Below the pieces are notes generated by a model that was not told where the DNA came from, did no database searches, and saw only the letters and a program-made list of their open reading frames with translations. Source: Macrophomina tecta (lineage: Eukaryota; Ascomycota; Dothideomycetes; Botryosphaeriales; Botryosphaeriaceae). Taken from it: 64,000 nucleotides of DNA. Both the position numbers and the translations under genes were made by a program. Of this stretch, positions 35,509-48,043 are shown piece by piece (the stretch's first letter is position 1; the number at the start of each line of letters is the position of its first letter). The stretch lies in assembly GCA_024180945.1 (NCBI GenBank), contig JAKSGN010000003.1:2604001-2668000 (forward strand). The letters are read 5' to 3'.

Positions 35509-37167
35509 ATGCCGGACACCATAAGAGTACCTTATCTCAAGGACTTGGAATTCCGCGGTTTCATTGAAGGCAGCACCATCAAAGACAAGAACTCGGGAAA
35601 GGACCTTGTCCATTACTTCGGCGGACTCCCGTACGGTCTACCACCTATTGGACCGTTCAGATGGCGAATGCCGCGCCCGCTCCCACCGTGCTACCGCTAT
35701 GGCACCAGAGCCAATCCCGGCCGCTTCACAGGTAATACGAGCATGTGTCCCCAAGGACTGCCCAGCTGGGTCAAGAACGCCGCCGACAACAGCCACCTGT
35801 GGGACGAAGACTGCCTGCAGTGCAACATCTGGGTGCCCGCGGGCACACCGCCGCCTGGCGGCTGGCCCGTCCTTTTTTACATCCACGGCGGCTTCCTGCA
35901 GGTCGGCAACCCGAACGAGTACAACCCGGTGTCACTCCTATCCGAGACACCCGCCCGCTTCATCATCGTGATGCCCGCCTACCGCCTCAACCTGCTCGGC
36001 TTCTTGGCGTCGCGAGAGCTGAAGGCCGCCTCCAGCAACGAGCCGGTCGGCAACCTCGGCTTCTGGGACCAGCGGTTGGCGCTCGAGTGGACGCACAAGA
36101 ACGTCAGCTACTTCGGCGGTGACGCGCGCAACATAACCGTTGCCGGCTACAGCGCGGGCTCGCACAGCACCTTCAAGCAGCTCGCCTACGACCTGTACTT
36201 ACCGGCCGACAAATCCGTCATCCGCCGCGCCATCATGTGGTCCAACGGGCCCGGCATGCAGCCCAAGAGCCTGCTCGCCGCGCAAGACCAATTCGACGAA
36301 CTCCTCACCGTCCTCGGCATCCCGCTCTCGCTCTCCGGCAGCGAGAAGGTCGCGCGCCTGCGCGCCATGCCGCCGGGCCAGCTCCTCGCCGCCGTGCCCA
36401 AGATGCAGCGCCACCAATTCCGCGCCGTCGTCGACAATGACTTCGTGCGCGCCGACCTGTACAAGGACATCGACTCGGGAGCGTTCGCGGCGCGCATGCG
36501 CGCCCGCGGCGTCGCCCTGCTCACCGGTGAGTGCCGCGACGAGCACTGCCTCTACGGCACGTGGTACCCGCCGGCCGCCAACACGCTCGAGGCCCTGCGC
36601 GTGCGCCTGCGCGCCGAGTACCCCGGGGACGCGGTCGATGCGCTCGTCGCCCACTACTACCCCCAGGGCCGCTTGCCTGACCAGTGTAGCGACTGGCGCG
36701 ACGCGTTTGGCCGCGTGTATGCGGATATGCAGGTGCACCATCTCGAGCGCGGGTTCGTTGATAAGCTGCACGCGGGCGGCGCGGGCGACCTCGTCTTCCG
36801 GTACCGCGTCGAGTGGCGGTTGAAGTGCTGCGACCGCTTTCTGCCGCCGGATTGGGGTGTCACGCACACGGCCGACAAGCCGATCTGGTGGTGGGGGAAT
36901 GGCATGGAGTTGACGGAGGGCGAGAAGAAGGTCGCGTGGGACGCGCTGACCGGGCCTTATGTCAGGTTCGTGAACGGGGATTTGGATGGCTTGAGGAAAG
37001 AGTGGGGTACGACTGGTCCGCGACAGGTGCGAAGGATCGATTCGCAGGGGACGGTCAGCACGTGGGAGGACGAGCTGTGGGATGAGGGCACAAGCGTGTG
37101 GAATGAGCTCCGGGCTGTTGGCGCGACGAAGACGGGACGGAGTATTGAAGAGAGCGCGAAACTGTAA
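35509..37167 (+). CDS. Type B carboxylesterase/lipase family protein 1
   Basis: An alpha/beta hydrolase that should cleave carboxylic esters; the substrate is unknown. It has a single exon of 552 aa starting at the first in-frame ATG (MPDTIRVPYL). The oxyanion hole is HGG at 126-128 (FYIHGGFLQVG), the nucleophile Ser215 sits in GYSAGS, the acid is probably Glu341 or a neighbouring acidic residue in TGECRDEH, and His453 in GVTHTADKP is the likely catalytic histidine. EDCLQCNIWVP is the family's EDCL block. No signal peptide is evident, so it is probably intracellular, unlike its neighbour. Codon use is very GC-rich at third positions, which produces long shadow frames. It is arranged tail to tail with carboxylesterase 2, but the two are too different to be a recent tandem duplicate. 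Confidence 0.9.
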   Translation: MPDTIRVPYLKDLEFRGFIEGSTIKDKNSGKDLVHYFGGLPYGLPPIGPFRWRMPRPLPPCYRYGTRANPGRFTGNTSMCPQGLPSWVKNAADNSHLWDEDCLQCNIWVPAGTPPPGGWPVLFYIHGGFLQVGNPNEYNPVSLLSETPARFIIVMPAYRLNLLGFLASRELKAASSNEPVGNLGFWDQRLALEWTHKNVSYFGGDARNITVAGYSAGSHSTFKQLAYDLYLPADKSVIRRAIMWSNGPGMQPKSLLAAQDQFDELLTVLGIPLSLSGSEKVARLRAMPPGQLLAAVPKMQRHQFRAVVDNDFVRADLYKDIDSGAFAARMRARGVALLTGECRDEHCLYGTWYPPAANTLEALRVRLRAEYPGDAVDALVAHYYPQGRLPDQCSDWRDAFGRVYADMQVHHLERGFVDKLHAGGAGDLVFRYRVEWRLKCCDRFLPPDWGVTHTADKPIWWWGNGMELTEGEKKVAWDALTGPYVRFVNGDLDGLRKEWGTTGPRQVRRIDSQGTVSTWEDELWDEGTSVWNELRAVGATKTGRSIEESAKL

Positions 37168-37481
37168 GTTTTTTGCTTAACAAGGCGTTTAGGATTTCGG
37201 TCGGAAGATTTCGTGTGGCTTGGTTTTGACATTTTGCTGTTTAGGAATATAATCTTGGACTATGACAGGTCTTAGGAACGACGGCATGCATTCAGGCGAA
37301 TTCCTTTCTGGTGAATGAGTCGATTCATCCAACGTTGGGCGTACTCGTAGTATGATGTGTTAATCATTGATACTATGCAGTAGACGTATATAACGGCCGT
37401 CTCGCGGAACCACGAAGCATTAACAAGACACATCTCAGCGTACCCGTTCCCACTCGGCCAGCCCCTCACTTTTACACCAGC
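37168..37481. other. Convergent spacer between the two carboxylesterases
   Basis: It is 314 bp, AT-richer than its neighbours, and holds both 3' ends. No gene is seen. Confidence 0.6.
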
Positions 37482-39732
37482 CTACCCATAGTAATTCAAC
37501 GGGAACCCCAGCCCCTCACATTGCGCCTGATCCCTAAACCCTACATCTACACTCACCGGCCATTTCAACCCCCTATAAGTCGGCGCTTCCGCCCGCACTT
37601 CCTCCCACAACCCGCTCCTCTCGGCCGCCCTCAGTGCATCCACATACCCTCTCGCCAGCAAGTACGTCCTATCAGGGTTAGGATTCAAGTTCCGCGCGAA
37701 TGCCGCCCACGAATCCAGGACCACCTGCGCGAACGGCACATCGCCGGCATCTCGCAGCGGCAGGCCGCTCCTCACGATGTTCCCAAAGACGTAGTACAGC
37801 TCGCCGGAGTGGCACTTGAAATACTCCTGGCTGGGATCGCCATCTGGATGGTCGGGCGTGACGGGCGCTTCGCACGTCGGGAAGTTTGGGCTGTAGCCGG
37901 GGGTTTGGTAGGAGCGGTCGAACTCGTAGAACCAGACGTGGGGGAAGACGGCATTTTTGACGCCTGAGTAGGCGGTTGCGTAGTCGAGGCAGCGCAGCTC
38001 GGCGTCGGTCGCGAGGCGGGCGGATGCGTTGAAGAGGGCGAGGGAGGCGTTGGTCGGGGTGAGCGCGTAGGGGATGGGGAAGAGAGAGATGATGTCAGGC
38101 GTGGAGGGGAAGCCGGAGGCGGATAGGAAAGAGGGGAGGGATTCGTTGGTGGAGGGGTAGGAGATAAAGGCCTCGGCGTCGTCGCGCATGACGCCAACCA
38201 GAAGTGGGACGGATGCGGCGGGCCCGGTGCCGGTGAGTGTGAGTGAGGTGGTTGTCAGGTAGGTGCCATCAACGACGAGGTAGCTGGGGCGTGTTAGCGT
38301 GAAATATACTGGAGAAGGGGGGTTGGTGTTGATTGGGCTTCACGGTTCCTGTTAGGGACGTGCAATAGTGTCGTTCTTTACACATACCGTGCAACATCAG
38401 TCAGCCCCACAAGCTCAAATGCATCATAGTCCCTGAGACATTGCACCTGATCACTTGTTTCTGCGCATCCGGTCTCGTTCAGTATTTGGTTTGCCACCAC
38501 AGCTACCTCCTGCTCGATGGTGTAGTACTGCGAATATGTAGTCGCGTAATTGCTGCCGGCCAGGTTGCTCTGAGGAATGGCAGCTCGGTACTTTCCAATT
38601 GCTTTGGGAGACGCGAGAAGCGCTCTGACACTGGCAGCGCCTGCACTCTGCCCAAAGATAGTGATGCGTTCGGGATCGCCACCAAAATCCCTGATGTGAG
38701 CATGGACCCAGTCAAATGCGACAATTTGATCCGCCAGGCCATAGTTGCCGTTTAGTTCTCCATCGTCCAGAGCGAGGAAGCCAAGAGTAGACAGACGGTA
38801 GTTGATCGCTACGACCACGACGTCCCCTCGCGAAGCCAAGTTTCCGCCATCGAAGGTTGGGTCGCTTCCAGTGCCGCCAGTGAAAGCACCACCGTGAATC
38901 CAGAACATCACGGGTTTGAGCTTTTGCTTCGGCGGTGAGGAGTGCTTGGGTAGATATGGAGACCATACATTCAAGAAAAGGCAGTCTTCGCTGCAAGTTG
39001 AGCTATTACATCCTCCCTGGACGCACTGGGCCCCGGGAGCGAGGGCAGAGACATTGCCGACACCGTCGTAGAGAGTCGAATAAGTGAATCGCTCCGGCTG
39101 GTTTGCGTAGCGTAGACCCTCAAAACGAAAACTTAACTTGTCCTAAGAGCCAAAAGAGTCAGCGTTGTCGGGTGATTTATAGTATTATACAATCCTCACA
39201 CGATAACCGGTCACTAGCTGGTTACCAGTCCGCACAAGGATTTGCCATTGAGGGGAGGTATTGACGTCATTTGTGGTGGAGAGCGGAGCAGATTGTGTAC
39301 ACAGCGCAGGCAATTTCGTGTGACGGTCTGTGGCTGAAATGAGGCCAGCTTGGGTAATGGCTTGTCCACTTTGACCCGCAGTTTCATCGATCCAGTACAA
39401 GGCATGTCCGACATAGCCCAGCGATAGGGCTGAGACACTCTTACTCAAATTGGCGGGTGGGGCCCAAAGCTGCTCCCCAAGAGCGGCGCAATTCGACCGA
39501 GCTTCTTCTAGTGTCTGGGGCGTGCTAAGTACGATGGCCGCTGCGTCATAGGTGCTCAGATTGCCTGTGCTCAGATTAGATCTACACGCAGATCATTTCG
39601 AGAATAGGAGTTGTAGGGTGCGTTGGGGGCAAGTGTCGAGACAAACCCGCCGTAACCGGATCTATCCGGCCACTGAGGGTCGTTTCTAGCCTGAGCAGTA
39701 CAAAATACAGCCAAGCATACCATAGAGATCAT
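37482..39732 (-). CDS. Secreted type B carboxylesterase family protein 2
   Basis: Four exons on the minus strand, 39732-39647, 39581-39200, 39142-38388 and 38283-37482 (introns of 65, 57 and 104 bp), give 674 aa. The first 14 residues (MISMVCLAVFCTAQ) look like a signal peptide. Residues up to about 155 form an N-terminal extension with a TLEEARSNCAALGEQLW segment, faintly like a C-type lectin fold but unproven. The hydrolase domain follows: RFEGLRYANQPERF, EDCLFLNVW, HGG at 239-241, the nucleophile Ser322 in FGQSAGAAS, the acid region VGVMRDDAEAF, and the probable catalytic His in KCHSGELYY. Many Asn-x-Ser/Thr sites suit a secreted glycoprotein. The substrate is unknown. The first intron is the least certain (donor GTTTGT). 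Confidence 0.87.
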
Positions 39733-41880
39733 TGTGGACCAGGATAGTCAGGTCTGAGCCAATAGAGCTCGGACTTGGAACGGCATGCGCTGCGGGCAGG
39801 AAGCTCAAGGCGTAGACGCCAGGGACCAACCAATCGAGACGATGCATGGCTCACAGACGGGGATAGAGACGGGGCGAAGAACAAGCACGAACCCAACAGG
39901 CCAACCTGTTGCAGGAAGAAGAAATGCGGCTCATATATGAATGAAACGGACACAACACTAACACACGCGTCGGAGAAAAGGAAACCAATGAATGACATGG
40001 TCGACTCCGGTTGAATGAAGCCTTCATCGTAGAGAGGACACCCGGACAGGTACCATGACCGCATGCCGTTGTAGATTACCCGGCCGGTAGGACGCGGGGG
40101 AAGGGCGGTCAACGCCCCATGCGCCAGCGGCCAGGACCAGACCAACGAGATTTTGAGACTGTCAGGCCGGAGCCGTGCCGCCCTGTGCACCACGCGGGCG
40201 GAGCTGCGTGGCGTCGCACGCTCGGGAGCTGATGAGGGGCTTGCGAAGCGTCAACCGTCGGCAGGCCGCACGGCAGGGCAGACAATGATATCGTTCACAT
40301 TGAGGAAATTATCCAAGCGGAGCCGCGGCGCACGACTCGACTGCGCGCTGGTGGACCGGAAGGCGGTGCTCCGTCTGCCGTCGTGACGTCGACTGGACGA
40401 GACGGAGTCGCATCACGTGCGCGCGCCTGGCCGGCGTTTCAGCGCGCTGAGGCCCCTGGCCGGCTGTGCAGAGGGCGGGCCCTCGGGCGCGGTCCACGGC
40501 CAGAGCGACGAGTGCGGTGTCAACACCAGCCAGGGCCTGCGGCGGGGAGTTGACGGCGCAGTGGTCAGGGACGCGGGTGCTTGGGGAAGGTGATGACTCT
40601 TGCGTCCGGACGACTGTTCGCGGTTTCCTTGGTTGGGTTGGTTGATACCGGCGTCGGAGCAGAGCAGCGCCGCGCAGCGCAGCTGGAGTTGGGCGGGGCG
40701 GCGGGCGGTGGGCGTGGCACGGATGGCAGGCGAACAGGCAGGCGAGCAGGCTCAGGCAGGCAGCAGCAGCAGCAAGATAGCAGGCAGTGTGCTATTTTTG
40801 CGCGGTGCTGCTGGGATGACAAGGTGCGTAACGCGCCGTCTCAGGCTGGATTGGGTGGCCCAGTGGAGCGGCGGGCGCAAATCAGCGCAGCCGTGCCTCC
40901 CAAATTGCCGCACGTTTCCCTGTGTAGACGAGAATAATCCCATCATTTCCCAGAAACCTTTCCTCGTTCTTCTGCTGCCATCTCTGCTCGCTCGCCCGCC
41001 CGGCCGCCGTCGGTGCTTGCTCGCGAGTCGCCCGCCAAAGCCCTCCCAAATCGCCCGCCGTCCCGCTGGCCGCTGCCCATCCTGCCGCCGCGAATGTCGC
41101 ACGATGGGGGACTGCAGAACGTCGACGCGGCGGCCGTCACCGTCGCCGGCAAGGCCTTGTTACTGCCCGCCGCGCCCGCTGCGGCGTTCTGCTACTGCTG
41201 CTCTGCTGGGCGTGCGCCCTGCTGCGCGCTGAAAGGCGGCGTCAGGGCTTTGGCACCCAGCCAGACTTGCGCACTAACGGAAACTCACTAAGCCTGTTAC
41301 GGCGCTGCTGGCCAGAGAGTGCGTTCCCTCGCTGGCCCATCCGGCCTTCAACACCGTCCTGCTCCTCCTCCCTCCTCTCGCGCTCCGCTGCTGGCTCCCA
41401 CTGTCCCTGTGCCTCGCTGTTCCCTCCTCCTCTCCGTCGCATCTCAATCGCCCCGCTTCCCACGTTCAGCCTCTTCTCTCCCAGCCGCACGCGCGCCCAC
41501 CTCTCCACCCGACCCACGCTCTCGCCCTCGGCACCTCTCGCTCCTCCACGCCGCCCACTTGACCCGCTGTGCTGCTGGATACGTCAACCTCGCATGCGCT
41601 GCTGACGGCACGCCTGTCTGCGCCCTGCCTGCTCACGCTGCCCACCGCGCCGCCGCCCTTCGCAAACGCCCTCGTCGCCTCGCCTCCCAGTAGCCTTGAC
41701 TCCTGCCACGATCGCACAAAGCCTGCCGCTGCTCCAAGGTGTCCGTACAGCGATTTTTGGAGCCCGCCGACTCGTCCGAGCTCTCGCCTTGACGTCCTTG
41801 CGCTGCCGCGACGGCCGTCATGCAATTCAACGCACGAAGAGACTGAGCCGCCTCTATCTCCTCCCAACACCTGGCGGATT
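39733..41880. other. Divergent intergenic region and long leader of the Set3-like gene
   Basis: About 2.1 kb, GC-rich, with many overlapping long open frames that come from composition and are mutually inconsistent. From about 41,300 to 41,880 the plus strand is strongly pyrimidine-rich, as expected for a fungal 5' leader. No gene is supported. Confidence 0.5.
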
Positions 41881-44800
41881 ATGACAGAAATCCCCTTGCT
41901 GCAGACGCATGCTGTTCCTCAGCTAAGCCCCAGGGCTCCCTTTGCGCCCGTCCCGTATCCCGTTACCAATGGCCGACCGGTTGCAGACGCTCCTCAGCCC
42001 GACGAAGAGCCCGTTTCTGACACGATCAAGTGCATCTGTGGTTACGAGGCCGATGATGGTAGCAGCGTCCTGTGCGAGGTGTGCAGGACCTGGCAACACG
42101 TCCTCTGCTACTATGATGATGAAGACCAGATCCCTCGGATTCACGAATGCGCCGATTGCCAGCCACGAACCCTCGACCAAACCCGCATCAAGGAGCGTCA
42201 GAAGGCCTTCAAAAACATGACCTATATGATTGAGCGAAAGCCAAAGCGACCGGCGACTAAGAGCCACAAGAAAAAGCTCAAGGATGTGAACGCGGCCGTT
42301 GCGCTCACCAACGGACATGCCGACGACGCCTTTCCTGGCCTGGATCGCAAGAGCGGGAGCCCAAAGGACCAGCAACCTCCTTCGAAACGACCGAAGACCA
42401 ACCACAAGGCCTCCGGCTCCGTCGCGTCGCTCAACCAGGCCACTGGTGGCTCTCGGAAAAGGGCAACCTCGACCGCACAGCCCGTTCATAGTCCCGTCAA
42501 GTCGCCAGGACCTCCCATACCGACTGTTTACGCACCTGATTACTTTTCGGACGAATTTTTGCAGCTGTACCAACATGCTGACTACACCCCGATCGAGGCC
42601 AATTCCTTTAACGATTTAGCTGTGACCAACAGCTTACAGAACTGGCTCTGGGATCCCGAGGCGACAAAGCAGGCCTCTGGAGGAAAGGCCCGTGAGCAGA
42701 TATTCCAGCGACACGAGGGTATGATGAAAGACCTCGAGGAACACGGTCCCGTGCTCAAGGAAAACACTGGTATCGGTGCAATTGCCACTACACAAGGGCC
42801 TCATCCGACTTTCAAATGGATCACCGTCGAATCTGACGTCCCCTACGGCGGTTTCGTCGGCGAGCTCAAGGGTCAAATTGGCAGAAAAGAAGAGTACTGC
42901 TCTAACCCGAACAATCGCTGGGAGGCGCTACGACACCCAGAACCATTTGTTTTCTTCGCACCGTTTCTTCCTCTCTACATCGACACCAGGCACGAGGGAA
43001 CTCTTTTGAGATACATCCGACGCAGCTGCAGACCTAATGTGCGCATGCAGATCCTCATCACCGGCGAGTCTGAGTACCACTTCTGTTTCATCGCGGCCGA
43101 GACCATCTACGCAGGCGAGGAAATCAGCATTGGTTGGGACATCGACAAGGACATCAAGAACGCATTAGAGGCATCTCTGCAAAACGGGAACATCCATGAG
43201 CGAGGCATCCAAGAAGTGGAAGGTGTGTCGCACTGGGTTGCCGGTGTGCTCTCTAATTTCGGCGGGTGCGCTTGCAAATTACCCATCATGGAGTGTCCTC
43301 TCGCCCTTGCCGACCGTCGCAACACACCCGCAATACTGGCGTCTTCGAGTGGCCAAGCTCTAAAGCCCAAGAAGTCGAGAAAGAACGGCACTCAGCTCTC
43401 GCCTCTCAGCACCGGCCAGGCAACGAACAGCCGCGCAGGCAGCGAAGTGCGAAATCGCGGCGAGCACGAGGAGGAGAATGCAGACAGTCGTTCGGTGTCC
43501 GGCTCATCCCGCAGCAAGCCCAACAGCCGTGACATCACTCCGATGACGCACGTTTCGAACGAGAATGCCGTCGGACTTGGAGTCGAGATGTCGGATCGCG
43601 AGAAGAGAAAGCTGCTGCAACAAGAGAAGCTCTTCGAGCAGCTAGAGCACGATGAACAGCACGCACAGAAGAAAAGGAAAAGGAACAGCGCTGGATCGGC
43701 CCTCAATACACCAAGTGTGGCAACTTCAGTAAGGCAGCCGTTTCCAGCTAGTCAGAGAAAGGCTAACCCGCGTCTCAGAAGCAACTTGGCCATTCAGAGT
43801 CATCCTTCCCCTCTCCGGCTGCTGCATCCAAATCTCGGGCTGCAGACTCGAACTCCCGCTCCCAGAACATGAACGGACGCCGATCGAATAATGCATCGCA
43901 CCACCGTCGGACTGGCGCCCGTGCGCCGAAAGAACCGGTGCCGCCGAAGAGGCCAGAGTACAAGGATTCAAGCATGCAGACCGAGCCCGATGAGGCGTTT
44001 CCGTCGCTGGTGCCTTCTCCTGTCGCTCGTCGGAAACCGAAGGGCTCGTTTTTGCGATCGCTTCTGCAGCGCACACACGACGTTAGAGTGCACCGGGAAC
44101 GCTCGGAATCTGCGCAACGCAGCCCGTCCGAGTCGCGGTCACAAGGCGATAAAATGGAAGTGGACGAGGCTACTACCTCGGCTACGGCCCCAGCTACAGC
44201 CCCAGCTACAGAGTCGCATCCTGCTGCCAAGCCTTCAACAACTTCGCCCAAGGAGACTTCACCGCCGCTCAAGGCTGAGGAAGATGTTGAAATGCCTGAT
44301 GCTATCTCAGCGGCGCCCGTCAAAGAACCGCAACAGGAAAACGAGTCCGTGTCGCCTCGAATGGACGTTCAGCCCGTCGAGATTCCTGCACTGGAAACCC
44401 TTTCACATCCCTCAGAGCCACTACCTCCTAGGTCATCGACTGGCGACACTGCCGTGCATTCGACCGCACCTGCTATGGAGTCAAAGGCAACATCGCCTGG
44501 GCTGCGTGTTGATCTCTCGCCCGCACCAACTTCCTCCACTCCCCGCCCCTCAGCTACAACACCTCCTCCCTCCACTGCTGACACTTCCACCTCAATATCG
44601 CTGGTCACGGAGACACCAGCACTCTTGACACCCTCTGCTCCTACTATTTCCTTATCATCCCCTGTAGACGCGGCGCCACCATCGGCCGTAGTAACTCCCA
44701 GCCCTGTACAGCGCAAGGCTAAAATGAGCTTGAGCGACTGGACAGCAAAGCGGAAAGCCAAACTCGTGGCCAAGAGTCATGATGGCGACAAAGGCGAGGA

Positions 44801-44924
44801 CCGGGAAAAGGATAAAGACGCGGGTGGCGATGGCGGAGATTCCGTTAAGGACGAAGACGAGCGGCCGGGTAGTTCTGGTCAGAAGGATGAGCACTCTGAG
44901 ACCACGACCGGCGAAGGCGCATGA
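41881..44924 (+). CDS. set3: Set3-like PHD finger and SET domain protein
   Basis: A nuclear chromatin protein. In yeasts Set3 is the PHD-SET scaffold of the Set3C histone deacetylase complex and reads H3K4 methylation. Two exons, 41881-43728 and 43779-44924 (50-bp intron with GGCTAAC branch site), give 997 aa. The PHD finger spans about residues 51-95 with complete Cys4-His-Cys3 spacing. The SET domain lies at about 300-420 (YGGFVGEL, then YIRRSCRPNV, then GEEISIGWD). In both key motifs the residues of active methyltransferases are replaced (NHS by RRS, and the catalytic Tyr position by Trp), in keeping with the non-catalytic SET of this subfamily. The rest is Ser/Pro-rich and disordered, with a coiled-coil segment near 575-605 and a conserved tail block KMSLSDWTAKRKAK. 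The ATG at 41881 is the first in frame. Confidence 0.9.
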
Positions 44925-46829
44925 GGATACCCATATTTTCTTCTTTGATACCTTTTCAATTAGGTTCTCCCTTTTTCAGGACCACCGCGGGCGGCTTAAC
45001 GGGCTTTATTTGGTGGTTATTGAAGCGCTTTTACTTGTACGATTGCAACGGTTTTTTTTTTTTTTTTTTTTCACCTCACGGGTGGCACGGCTAGGTGCTT
45101 CATGGGGTCAAATGGGGTCTGCACTTCTGGAAAATGTGCTTTAGGTATGGTCGGATGGATGACAGGATTATTGATCAACTGTCCTTTTTTTTTGTGTTCC
45201 CAAAAATCACATGGGTTCTCACCGGATGAGTGACGGCGTAGGGATTCATGGGGTTTTGCTCACTATTTTCCCATTTGCTTCTTGAATGACGAGCTGGGTC
45301 ACTGCTTCATTTCTCTATCTCACCAAGAGGTCTTGTCTGGGTGGAGTTGTTCTCTTCCTCTTCTCTACTCTATTTCACCCATCACACTCTTGCACGATCA
45401 CCTTTATTCTTCCCCTTGGGTCCGTCCGTATTTCCTTTTTTTTTTTTTCCTCGTGTTTTTCTGAGCGAAAAAGAATTTGTTTACTTCTTGTTTGAGTGAG
45501 TGAGAGAGGGCTTTCAATCACCCCTTTTCTTCTCCTCCTCTTACTGCCATATTACTTGGTAGACCCTTATTTCTTCCTTCTTCTTCCTGCTACTTATGCA
45601 GATGGAAGGAAAGAGCTCAGTGATGGGTGGACGAATGATATGAAGATAGGGTTGGGTTCTGCGTCGATGTATAGTTAGGCAGCTGAATCAAGGAGAGTGA
45701 AGAAAGAATCTTGGTCGTCTTGCTTGATGCGAATTTCGTGGCTACGATGATTGAGTTAGGTGATTAACTCCATGACATGTTATCAAGTTGATATTGAGCA
45801 ATGAGATTGATTTGATGTGGGACACAGGATGAGCGGCTGGAGCTTCTAGAGATTTGCTCACTGGTGATAGGTATGGCAGATACTTCAATCTCAAATATGC
45901 CCGAAGCTCCCGTTCGGCGCGATGGGAATTCTTAGGTCTCACAGCAATGGGAATTTGAAGAATGTGACGGTATGCGGGTGACGGTGTGCGGTAAGCGGGC
46001 GACTCCCCTTCTCTCTTCCAGCGGCTTCATACTCAACATAATTGTCTTTTGGCGTAGTCGTTGGCTATGTTGAGTCTGGAGCCGCTCTAGTGGAGAAAAG
46101 CTAGCCCTCAACAAGTCATCATGAGACCGTTCAACCTCGGGACCGTGGTCTGAACGGGCATCTCCCTGCCGCTAGGATTGATCGAGTCAGAATACCTCGG
46201 TGTTGGCATGTGCGGGAGCGCGCTCCAAAATCAAAAAGAGCACCTCTGTCCGCTGATCTATTTATGGCTTGATTCACAATAGAGGATGGAGATCCTGCGG
46301 TAGAACGTTGGAACCATGTGACCGTCCCTTATTTTTCTGCATCCTCTCTTGGTTTCATTTTTGGACTAATTCAGTATGTTCGCTTTCAACTAAACAGAAA
46401 GAGTGTTGCGTGTGAGTCGAAAGCATCATTCGAGCTTAAATGTTAGCATTCGCGTTGAACAACCATGTGTATTATCGCTAACATCCAGAGGCTCAATCAT
46501 TCCATGCGGTAAACGTGAAGTTAAACGAATTATCACTTGATATATGCTTCTTGCTGTTACGTCGCCGTTCTGGTTTAGATGGTCACTTACCATGCAATAT
46601 TGGCCATTATGGAATTCTCAGCAAAGAATGGAGCGCATCACCAGCGGTTGAATCTTGAACGCAAAGCTCAGGCGCAATACCATCTCCAGGATTATAGGCC
46701 ATCTTCACTGAGTGCCACCTATATAGAGTTCATGTTCGACCTTCAGTATTCACAGATTTTGGCTCGACACAGCATTGGCCGTCCCCTTCTCTAAATTCTT
46801 AAAATGTACATTTGGTATAAAAGACTTTC
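44925..46829. other. Intergenic region, convergent, with T-rich tracts
   Basis: It contains the 3' region of the Set3-like gene with homopolymer T runs near 45,051-45,071, 45,186 and 45,437-45,449, then about 1.2 kb of ordinary sequence. Short frames (for example 46579-46794) show no family resemblance. No gene is seen. Confidence 0.5.
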
Positions 46830-47667
46830 TTAAGTCTTCCTCTCGAAGTAACTCCATTGGCCCTCTGCTGGTTTCTCAACAAGCTCATCCCAGCTAAAAT
46901 TGCGATCAGTACAGGGTATATCAAGCTTGGGTAATATGGAAACGTACACCTTATGCTCCAGCATAGTCTCAGTGAGCCTGAGCTCGCCCTCGGCAACCTG
47001 GATGACCTCCTCAATTAGACCAGCACCGATCTCTTTCTCGGCGGCAGAGATCCTGTACCACATTCCGTCAGTGAATGTGCGCTAAGCACGGCTGTGCCAT
47101 ATTGGCTCTGACATACTGGTCTACAGTCAAGCTGGGCTCCTTCTCGATGCGGAAAGCCTGGGCCTTCTCCAATGTCTCAGGCCTGCCGTATCCGAGAGCG
47201 AACTTCTGACCCTTCCTCTCCTCCGAGCTACGCACACCCTCGAGCTCTGGCTCCGAGACGGGCTCGGCGTTCCACTCTTCCTCACGCTCGTCCTTCTGGG
47301 TGGTCTCGCGGACGGTGACGAAGGCCTTGCCATCAGCAGTGTGCCTCACAGCAACGCCGAACTTCTCGAAAGCCTCCGGGTTCTCGGCAATCTGCTGCTC
47401 GACGCGCTCCTGCCACTCCTTGAGGCCGGCGGGCTCAATGCGCTCAATGATGTTCAGGCGGTGGCGGGTCAAGGCCTCGGTGGACTGGCGGTAGACGGAG
47501 GACTCGGGGAACTGCTTGAGCCTATCGAGGGTCTTGCTGTAGAGGTAGACGAGGGTGGAGCGCGGCGCAGGGTGGGTGAGCAGGCCGCAGAGACCGGTGG
47601 GCGCTCCGGGCTCGAGAACGCGCCCGACGGGCTTGACGGCGGCAAAGAGACGCAGCGCTGGTCTCAT
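46830..47667 (-). CDS. NADH:ubiquinone oxidoreductase subunit NDUFA5/B13 homologue (complex I)
   Basis: An accessory subunit of mitochondrial respiratory complex I, in the matrix arm; it corresponds to the 29.9-kDa subunit known from Neurospora. Three exons on the minus strand, 47667-47117, 47052-46948 and 46893-46830 (introns of 64 and 54 bp), give 239 aa. The N-terminus is basic and amphipathic (MRPALRLFAAVKPVGRVLEP), as for a mitochondrial presequence. The family core is GLLTHPAPRSTLVYLYSKTL, VYRQSTEALTRHRL and, after the first intron, IGAGLIEEVIQVAEGELRL, with WDELVEKPAEGQWSYFER at the C-terminus. Both introns fall inside this conserved part and the splice joins restore it. It is divergent from the disulfide isomerase gene. 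Confidence 0.93.
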
Positions 47668-48043
47668 GGCGACGATGCGTGGGAGGATATGGGGTGGTGA
47701 TGGGGACGCAATGGGCGGCGGACCAGTGAGAGGTGTTGCAAGTGTAATGCGTCCCGGGCGAGGCTTGGCATCGGTCCGGGCGGAAGCCGCTGCTGCTTTG
47801 TCGATCTCACAGCCGGACTAGACTGGACTGCGCCCTGGGGAAGCGCGCTGCGGCCTCCTTTCGCGACCATCCACGTACGACCGTGTCGACACGGCCTTCC
47901 ACGCCCCGTCTGCCGCGGGTCCTACACTTGCCTCTGGCTGTAGATGCGCGCTGCATCCTCAACCTGAACCCTCCCCGCCGACCGGCCCCCGTGGCCTCTT
48001 TAATCCAGCTACCTGTCATCCGCCGCCGCCGCCGCCGCCCATC
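47668..48043. promoter_or_regulatory. Bidirectional promoter region of the complex I subunit and disulfide isomerase genes
   Basis: The 376 bp between two divergent ATGs is GC-rich and has no clear TATA box. A short CCG repeat (about 48020-48040) directly precedes the isomerase start codon. Confidence 0.55.

Noticed and set aside
36199..36867. 222-codon frame on the minus strand
   Set aside because: It is the shadow of the GC-rich carboxylesterase 1 gene, whose catalytic motifs lie on the plus strand.
39775..41693. Many frames of 60-210 codons on both strands
   Set aside because: They overlap one another, consist of Arg/Ala/Pro-rich low-complexity sequence, and fit a GC-rich promoter and leader.
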